Origin: Chloroflexia bacterium
GTDB taxonomy: Bacteria > Chloroflexota > Chloroflexia > Thermomicrobiales > UBA6265
NCBI GenBank assembly: GCA_013694885.1
Contig: JACDBO010000282.1
Coordinates: 1 to 12,060 of the forward strand
DNA length: 12,060 bases
Direction: 5' to 3'
This document shows, in pieces, positions 7,254 to 12,060 of the stretch; position 1 is the stretch's first letter; every line of letters starts with the position of its first letter. A program made the translations under genes and the position numbers. Below the pieces are notes generated by a model that worked only from the letters and a program-made list of their open reading frames with translations, was not told where the DNA came from and did no database searches.

Positions 7254-8927
7254 ATGAGACCCTCCAACTCTCCCGAAAACGTGACGTCACCGCTGGGTGG
7301 CCGCATCCGCCAAACAGCCGGCTCCCCGCTGGGACGGCGGCCCGGGTTGGCTTGGCCCGGCTATCGACCCAGTGTCCGCGTCTGCCCTGCCTGCGGCCGG
7401 GAGAATGAGGTGCGCCATGTGTTCTGCGACGACTGCGGCACCGACCTCCGCCCGGTGCTCGCCACCTCCGCCACGGGGAACGACCCGAGTCGCCTCCGGC
7501 TCCTCGACGTTCGCGACCGCGACATCGATCGCCGCCGCCAACGGCGGCGCCATGAGGAAGGGTCGGGCGGTGGGTTCATCGTCCTCGGCACGATTCTCTT
7601 TATCGCCTCGATCTGGATGACCTCCGACGCACCGATCCGCGCCCTCTGCTGGAGCGCCAGCCTCGCCTGCGTCGCCCTCGGCTTCTGGCGGATGCGCTAC
7701 GACCTCGATGGCCTGCGGCGAGCCGGGTTCTTCCTCAGCGGCACGATCGGGGCCGTGCTCCTGCTCATCGCCAGCCAATCCGCGCTCCTTCCGCGCGATC
7801 GGGATGTCCCGGTCTTCGCCACCCCGGCCGGCACCGCGCCATCGGTCGCCATTGCCGCGTCCGCAACGCCCGGTGCGCAAGGGAACGTCGTCGAGGGCGA
7901 AGTCCTCATGTATCGCGGCGACCCCGCCCACACCGGACGCCAACCGGGTCCACCGCCGAGCTCGCAACCTTCGCTCACCTGGCGTTTCGATACCGGCGGC
8001 GAAGTCTACGCCTCGCCCGCCGTCGCCGGCGGTGTCGTCTACCTCACGAGCAAGGCGGGGTTTCTGTACGCGGTCGATGCCCGGACCGGGGAGCAACGAT
8101 GGCGCGTCCTGTTGGGCGACTACGTCGTGCGCTCGTCACCGGCCGTGGTCGACGGCGTCGTGTACGTCGGTGGCGGCTTCCACCTCGTCGCGGTCGATGC
8201 CACGACGGGCTTAGAGCGCTGGCGCTTTCCGATGCGATACGCCGGTCAGGCCTCGCCCACCGTGGTCGACGGGACCGTCTATGTCACCAGCCAGGAAGGG
8301 TTTCTCTACGCCGTCGACGCTCGGACAGGTGCGGAACGGTGGCACATTCAGACGGAGGGATTGATCTTCTCGTCGCTCGCCTACGCCGACGGCCGGCTCG
8401 TCGTCGGCACCGACGCCGGTGTGCTCTATAGTGTCTCCACTGCCGATGGCAGGCTCGACTGGCGTCACAACCTCGACGGCCCGATGTTCGCGTCGCCCGC
8501 CATCAGCGGGACAACCATCTTCGTGACCATCGGCGCCGGTTTCACCTACGCTATCCGCGCCGACGACGGCGAGGAGCTGTGGCAAGCCACGGTCGGAGGC
8601 GATGAGGCGCCCGCGATCGCCGGTGACGTGCTCGTGCTGAGCGCCAAGGACGGCGGTGTCTACGGTCTGGACGCAGCCAGCGGCGCGACACGCTGGCTCT
8701 TCCCCACTGGTGAAGCGGCCACCGCCGCCCCGTCTGTGACCACTGATCTCGTGTTCGTGGGCGCGGGTCGCAACCTCTTCATCCTCGACCGAGCCAGTGG
8801 TGCCCGGCGTGCATACTTTCTCGCTGGCGATACCATCGAGTCCGCCCCCACCGTGGTCGACGAGCTGATTCTCTTCGGCAACCGCGACGGCTTCCTCTAC
8901 GCCATCGGCACGGAGACCCCGCCATAG
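7254..8927 (+). CDS. Membrane protein with N-terminal zinc ribbon and C-terminal eight-repeat PQQ-like beta-propeller
   Basis: A 557-residue protein. Residues 44-61 form a zinc-ribbon pattern C-x2-C-x10-C-x2-C (C44, C47, C58, C61). A basic, charged linker (about 78-102, with RRRQRRRH) follows, then three hydrophobic helices (about 107-122, 129-145, 158-176) and an Ala/Pro-rich stretch. From YRGDPAHTG (220-228) begins a PQQ/BamB-like propeller with eight repeats of the type ASPAVxxGVVYxxS...LYAVDAxTGxxRW, the last ending at the C-terminus. Three helices and the basic flank suggest the ribbon is cytoplasmic and the propeller is outside. Propellers of this family serve as scaffolds or, if quinone-binding, as dehydrogenases; catalytic residues of PQQ dehydrogenases are not evident. 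ATG 7254 lacks a close ribosome site (AGGG is 13 nt away), so the start is only fairly sure. Its function is unknown. Confidence 0.85.
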   Translation: MRPSNSPENVTSPLGGRIRQTAGSPLGRRPGLAWPGYRPSVRVCPACGRENEVRHVFCDDCGTDLRPVLATSATGNDPSRLRLLDVRDRDIDRRRQRRRHEEGSGGGFIVLGTILFIASIWMTSDAPIRALCWSASLACVALGFWRMRYDLDGLRRAGFFLSGTIGAVLLLIASQSALLPRDRDVPVFATPAGTAPSVAIAASATPGAQGNVVEGEVLMYRGDPAHTGRQPGPPPSSQPSLTWRFDTGGEVYASPAVAGGVVYLTSKAGFLYAVDARTGEQRWRVLLGDYVVRSSPAVVDGVVYVGGGFHLVAVDATTGLERWRFPMRYAGQASPTVVDGTVYVTSQEGFLYAVDARTGAERWHIQTEGLIFSSLAYADGRLVVGTDAGVLYSVSTADGRLDWRHNLDGPMFASPAISGTTIFVTIGAGFTYAIRADDGEELWQATVGGDEAPAIAGDVLVLSAKDGGVYGLDAASGATRWLFPTGEAATAAPSVTTDLVFVGAGRNLFILDRASGARRAYFLAGDTIESAPTVVDELILFGNRDGFLYAIGTETPP

Positions 8928-9107
8928 CGCGGGTAATTCAGGAGCGGCGTCGCACGGCCGAACAAGGTGTCATTTCGAGAGTTGATGACCCGGGCGAGCA
9001 CAGCTGGTGCCGATCGTGACGTAAGGGAGATTCATGCTGGGTCTGTCGACCGACATTCTTTGCAGTCAGATCGAATCCGCCTGATGAGTGGTGCACTGCT
9101 CCCCACC

Positions 9108-9135
9108 GTCATTCTGAGGCCGCAGCCGAAGAATC
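9108..9135. repeat. REP-like interspersed palindrome
   Basis: The sequence begins GTCATTCTGAGGC and ends GCCGAAGAATC. ATTCT (9111-9115) pairs with AGAAT (9130-9134); a symmetrical GA/GA internal loop follows, then GGC/GCC with a CGCA tetraloop. This matches a short repeat I recall as common in several phyla including Chloroflexota, with core GTCATTCTGAG...GAAGAATC. Its copy number in this genome cannot be seen here. Confidence 0.6.
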
Positions 9136-9138
9136 CCC

Positions 9139-9167
9139 GCGCGAAGCGCTCGACGGCAGAGCCGTCG
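9139..9167. repeat. Two tandem small hairpins downstream of the REP-like element
   Basis: GCGC-GAA-GCGC (9139-9149) is followed one base later by CGACGGC-AGA-GCCGTCG (9151-9167), a perfect 7-bp stem with a 3-nt loop. Together with the palindrome just upstream they form a compact series of three structured elements. No T-run follows. They may be part of the same repeat unit or a bidirectional transcription barrier. Confidence 0.55.
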
Positions 9168-9216
9168 CATCACAAAGGTAGGCACATTTCGCCACTGTTC
9201 AGTCGGATTCCGTATC

Positions 9217-9221
9217 AGAGG
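9217..9221 (+). promoter_or_regulatory. Ribosome binding site of the HD-domain gene
   Basis: AGAGG ends 5 nt before ATG 9227 and supports that codon as the start. Confidence 0.6.
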
Positions 9222-9226
9222 TCACA

Positions 9227-10597
9227 ATGAGCGACTCGGCCACGCACGCGTTCGTCGGAGCGGATGTCGCCGCGACCGGTTTCCCGACCGTGACGGTCGT
9301 TCGCGACGCGCTCTATGACCGCATCCCGCTCTCGGCGCCCGAGCTGGCATTGATCGGGTGTGAGCATTTCTTGCGGCTCGACCGTGTCCAGCAGCTCGGC
9401 TTCGTCTCTCGCGTCTGGCCAGGCGCCAAGCACACGCGCTACGAGCACTCGCTCGGAGTCCTGCACCTGACGCGGCTGGCCGTCGCCCGTCTCCGCTCGT
9501 TGCCGGGCGGGGCGTGGATTTGCGACGCCGATGCCCGCACCGTCGTCGCCGCCGCACTGCTCCACGACATCGGTCACTACCCGTTCTCCCACGCTATCGA
9601 GGAACTCGGCCCGCCGGTGCTGCCGCACGAGGAGGTGGGTCGCCGGCTCATCCTCGGCAGCGAGATCGCGACGATCCTGGAGCGGGATTGGCGCCTTCCT
9701 CCGGCGAGCGTGGCCGCGCTCGTCCATGCCGACCGCGAATCGCTCGACCCGGCCGCGCGGGTGCTGCGCGGACTCCTCAGCGGGACGCTGGACATGGACA
9801 AGCTCGACTACTTGCCGCGCGACGCTCACGCCTGCAACGTCCCCTACGGCGGCGTCGACACCGCCCGCTTGATCGACGCGCTGACCATCGCCGAGATCGA
9901 GCCGGCGGTGGCGGGTGACGAGGCACGACGCATCGCGATCGGCGAGAAGGGCATCAGTCCGCTCCACTCGCTTATCAACGCCCGGCAGGAGATGTTCGAC
10001 AACGTCTACTGGCACCACACCAATCGTGCCTGCATGGTGATGCTCCTGCGTGCGGTGCAGGAAGCGCTGGTCGCCGGCACAATCACCGGCGTGGAGTTGA
10101 CCGACCACGACGACGCCTCGCTGCTGGCCCTGTTGCGGGGACCAGAGATGCCGGACGCGACCCGCCGCCTGGCGTCCGCGCTTGCCGAGCGGCGCATCCA
10201 CAAGCGCGCGGTCGAGGTCAGTGCCCGTGCCATCGAGCTCTACGGTCGGTTGGGCAACCTGTGGTTCGACCCGGCGGCCCGCCGCTTCGTGGAGCGGCAA
10301 CTGGTCGCAGGGTTGGCGGCGCTGACCGGCGCGCCGGTGCCGGATGCCGCGGTGCTGATCGACATCCCAAAACCGGAGCGGTGGAAGACCGATGTCTGGG
10401 TCGCCTTCGCGCGGCCGCCGGTCGGCTTTCAGCGCCACATGCGCTGGCGCGACGTGGTGGGGCTCGCTGACGAGGATTTCAAGCGCTACGAGGAACACCG
10501 CCGGTTGATCCGCATCGTCGCCGAGGAGCGTTACCGCGAGGTGATCGCCGCCGAGTGGGAACGCCTGATCTACCCCCTGCTCGGCGGCGCCTTGTAG
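9227..10597 (+). CDS. HD-domain phosphohydrolase, SAMHD1/dGTPase-like (COG1078 type)
   Basis: A 456-residue soluble protein with the metal-binding H...HD...D set: H74 in HTRYEHSLGVLH, H113-D114 in LLHDIGHYPFSH, and D189 in SGTLDMDKLDYLPRDAH. The context FLRLDRVQQLGFVSRVWPGAKHTRYEHS and the residues after D189 match the COG1078 HD family, which is related to SAMHD1 and bacterial dNTP triphosphohydrolases. The likely reaction is removal of triphosphate from deoxynucleotides, balancing dNTP pools; other nucleotide phosphatase roles remain possible. The length is typical for the family. ATG 9227 has AGAGG 5 nt upstream. It follows a 299-bp gap, so it has its own promoter, and it precedes a small membrane protein gene by 29 bp. 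A SAMHD1-like defence role is only speculation. Confidence 0.88.
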   Translation: MSDSATHAFVGADVAATGFPTVTVVRDALYDRIPLSAPELALIGCEHFLRLDRVQQLGFVSRVWPGAKHTRYEHSLGVLHLTRLAVARLRSLPGGAWICDADARTVVAAALLHDIGHYPFSHAIEELGPPVLPHEEVGRRLILGSEIATILERDWRLPPASVAALVHADRESLDPAARVLRGLLSGTLDMDKLDYLPRDAHACNVPYGGVDTARLIDALTIAEIEPAVAGDEARRIAIGEKGISPLHSLINARQEMFDNVYWHHTNRACMVMLLRAVQEALVAGTITGVELTDHDDASLLALLRGPEMPDATRRLASALAERRIHKRAVEVSARAIELYGRLGNLWFDPAARRFVERQLVAGLAALTGAPVPDAAVLIDIPKPERWKTDVWVAFARPPVGFQRHMRWRDVVGLADEDFKRYEEHRRLIRIVAEERYREVIAAEWERLIYPLLGGAL

Positions 10598-10626
10598 CGT
10601 TCCTGGACGAGGAGCATGACGGCCTC

Positions 10627-10842
10627 ATGAGTGAGCAGAGACGACGACGAGCGTCGGCCACACCGAAAACCGACCATGCACAGCGGCGATTGGAGGAAAC
10701 TCCTCCAACGTCATTTCCCCCGCCGACGACTGACCCCGAGGAAGCTGCGCGCGAAACCCCGTCCATTGCCTACGGCCTGACCATCACGATCGTCGCGCTG
10801 CTACTCGCTTGCGCGCTCGCCATCCTCATCGCCGCGCCATAA
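10627..10842 (+). CDS. Small tail-anchored membrane protein, unknown function
   Basis: A 71-residue protein with an Arg-, Pro- and Glu-rich N-terminal part (about 1-45) and a single hydrophobic helix at the very end (YGLTITIVALLLACALAILI, about 49-68). This tail-anchored shape would place the charged part in the cytoplasm. ATG 10627 overlaps as ATGA with a tiny in-frame-closed reading frame, ATG ACG GCC TCA TGA at 10616-10630. The GAGGAG at 10609-10614 is 12 nt from ATG 10627, longer than usual. The gap to the upstream HD gene is 29 bp, so the two are probably co-transcribed. I recognise no family. The composition is credible for a real gene, but a spurious frame cannot be fully excluded. Confidence 0.6.
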   Translation: MSEQRRRRASATPKTDHAQRRLEETPPTSFPPPTTDPEEAARETPSIAYGLTITIVALLLACALAILIAAP

Positions 10843-10909
10843 GTGGAGCGCCGGCCCCACGTCGGAACCGCTCAATCTTGAGTCCTGAGTCCTCCACCCA
10901 CCGCGTGGC
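10843..10909. other. Convergent intergenic region with small repeats
   Basis: The 67 bp between two converging genes contain CTCAA-TC-TTGAG (10871-10882), a 5-bp stem, overlapping a tandem 7-bp repeat TGAGTCC x2 (10879-10892). No clear intrinsic terminator with a T-run is seen on either strand, though both genes must end transcription around here. Confidence 0.4.
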
Positions 10910-12060
10910 TCACGGCCACCGTGGCAGCGTTACTGCGCCCCCGTGGGCCTGCTCGACGGTGGCCGCGTATTTCGCCATCACCCCACTGGTGTAGCGCGGA
11001 GCGGGCGCTTCCCAGGCGTCGAGGCGGCGGGCGATCTCGGCGTCGTCAAGCTCGACATCGAGGCGGCGGTTCTCGGCGTCGATGAGGATCATGTCGCCCT
11101 CGCGCAGCGCCGCGATCGGACCGCCGACTTGGGCCTCGGGGGAGACGTGGCCGACCATCAGCCCTTTCGTCGCGCCGCTGAACCGGCCGTCAGTAACGAG
11201 CGCCACCGTGTCGCCGAGCCCCTGCCCGATGATCGCGCCGGTGATGCTGAGCATCTCCTGCATCCCCGGCCCGCCTTTGGGCCCTTCGTAGCGGATCACC
11301 ACCACATCGCCGGGCTTGATCTGGTTGCTCAAGACGGCGCCGTGCGCGGACCGCTCGGAGTCGTAGACTCGCGCCGGTCCGCGATGCTGCATGTGCTCGT
11401 AGCCGAAGAGTTTGACGACCGCGCCTTCGGGCGCCAGGTTGCCTTTGAGGATGTGCAGACCGCCGGAGTCCTTGCAGGGCTTGTCGACCGTGCGGACGAC
11501 GATTTGACCCGTCGTCTCCGTTGCCTCGGCCGCCTCTTCGGCGAAGGAGCGGCCGGTCGCCGTCATCGCCGAGCCCACGAGCAGGTCGGCATCGACGAGG
11601 CGCTTGGCGATCAATGAGGTGCCGCCGGCCTGGTCGAGATCCGCGGCGGCGAACTGGCCGCCCGGCATCAGGTCGGCGATCAGCGGCGTGCGCCGCGAGA
11701 TGACGTCGAAGTCCTCGATCGTCAATTCGACGCCGGCCTCACGGGCGAGCGCCAGCAGATGGAGGACGGCGTTGGTGGAACCACCACTGGCGGCGACACC
11801 GGCGATCGCATTCTCGAACGCATCGCGGGTGAGGATGTCGCGCGGTCGCACATTACGCGCCAGCACGTCCATGATCAGCTCGCCGGCGCGGACGCCGACG
11901 TCCTCCTTGCGGGGGTCGACCGCCGGCGGCGAGGCCGAACCCATCGGCGAGAGGCCGATGAACTCCATCGCCATCGCCATCGTGTTGGCGGTGTACTGGC
12001 CGCCGCAGGCGCCGGCGCCGGGGCAGGCGGCGTCCTCCAGCCCCTTCAGCTCCTCGTCGC
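10910..12060 (-). CDS. ilvD: Dihydroxy-acid dehydratase, C-terminal part
   Basis: Minus-strand frame of 382 visible codons, complete at the 3' end (TGA at 10912-10910) and open at the right edge; roughly the first third of a usual 560-residue enzyme is missing. It dehydrates 2,3-dihydroxy acids to 2-keto acids, the third step of valine, leucine and isoleucine synthesis, using an iron-sulfur cluster. The visible start reads CPGAGACGGQYTANTMAMAM, containing a cluster cysteine, then ASGGSTNAVLHLLALA, YEGPKGGPGMQEML, TDGRFSGATKGL with the proposed base serine, and GHVSPEAQVGGPIA near the end. All are strong IlvD/EDD signatures; the CPGAGACGG form and pattern favour IlvD over 6-phosphogluconate dehydratase. 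It is convergent with the small membrane protein gene. Confidence 0.96.
   Translation of the reverse strand, partial: DEELKGLEDAACPGAGACGGQYTANTMAMAMEFIGLSPMGSASPPAVDPRKEDVGVRAGELIMDVLARNVRPRDILTRDAFENAIAGVAASGGSTNAVLHLLALAREAGVELTIEDFDVISRRTPLIADLMPGGQFAAADLDQAGGTSLIAKRLVDADLLVGSAMTATGRSFAEEAAEATETTGQIVVRTVDKPCKDSGGLHILKGNLAPEGAVVKLFGYEHMQHRGPARVYDSERSAHGAVLSNQIKPGDVVVIRYEGPKGGPGMQEMLSITGAIIGQGLGDTVALVTDGRFSGATKGLMVGHVSPEAQVGGPIAALREGDMILIDAENRRLDVELDDAEIARRLDAWEAPAPRYTSGVMAKYAATVEQAHGGAVTLPRWP

Larger units (their letters stand above)
8928..9226. other. 299-bp non-coding gap
   Basis: No convincing gene lies here. A reading frame across 8967-9230 is rejected because it lacks protein-like composition and runs through a palindromic repeat. 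The gap holds a REP-like element (9108-9135), two small hairpins just after it (9139-9149 and 9151-9167), and TGTCATTTCGAGA at 8968-8980, which looks like the head of a related repeat. It must also carry the promoter of the HD-domain gene, but I cannot point to convincing boxes. Confidence 0.7.

Noticed and set aside
7287..8096. 269-codon open frame on the minus strand opposite the propeller gene
   Set aside because: Antisense shadow of a clear gene; low-complexity Gly/Ala/Glu/Arg composition and no domain.
8967..9230. 87-codon plus-strand frame in the gap before the HD gene
   Set aside because: It runs through the REP-like palindrome, has no protein-like pattern, and overlaps the HD start region.
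9215..10498. 427-codon open frame on the minus strand opposite the HD-domain gene
   Set aside because: It lies fully antisense to a well-supported gene, has no recognisable motif, and long antisense frames are expected in GC-rich coding DNA.
1..12060. CRISPR array, tRNA, rRNA, insertion sequence or phage genes
   Set aside because: Read on both strands; no regularly spaced repeats, cloverleaf, transposase motif or phage protein was found.

Overview
The window is GC-rich bacterial DNA. Its coding density, frequent GTG starts, short intergenic gaps and gene set suggest a Chloroflexota bacterium, possibly near Thermomicrobia (Sphaerobacter-like). That placement is inferred from general character, not from a marker gene. 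It reads mainly as chromosomal housekeeping sequence. I see no rRNA, tRNA, CRISPR array, phage gene, transposase or integrase.

Layout. (1) Bases 1-1043, minus strand: the N-terminal propeller part of a prolyl oligopeptidase family (S9) peptidase, cut by the window edge. (2) 1109-2473, plus: folC, divergent from the peptidase across a 65-bp gap. (3) 2685-4177, plus: an ECF sigma factor and its membrane zinc anti-sigma factor, overlapping by GTGA. A strong 11-bp inverted repeat lies upstream of the pair. (4) 4334-8927, plus: a run of a GT2 polyprenyl-phosphate-type glycosyltransferase, a YbhN/LPG-synthase-type membrane protein (GTGA overlap), a SAM methyltransferase, and a membrane protein carrying a zinc ribbon and an eight-repeat PQQ-type propeller. 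A plausible sigma-70 promoter sits at 4208-4237. (5) 8928-9226: a 299-bp non-coding gap holding a REP-like palindrome. (6) 9227-10842, plus: an HD-domain phosphohydrolase followed by a 71-residue tail-anchored protein. (7) 10910-12060, minus: ilvD, complete at its 3' end and cut at its 5' end, convergent with the preceding pair.

How they may work together. The sigma/anti-sigma pair is a self-contained envelope or redox stress switch. Its anti-sigma has a Cys-His-Cys-Cys ligand set with the spacing I recall for the redox sensor RsrA. The GT2, YbhN-like and methyltransferase genes look like a small lipid-linked sugar or glycolipid pathway at the membrane. The propeller protein may belong to it or may simply be adjacent. 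FolC (folate) and IlvD (branched-chain amino acids) are core metabolism. I found no clear new defence or mobile system. The best leads are the anti-sigma redox hypothesis, the inverted repeat upstream of the sigma gene, the propeller protein's unusual architecture, and the REP-like element.
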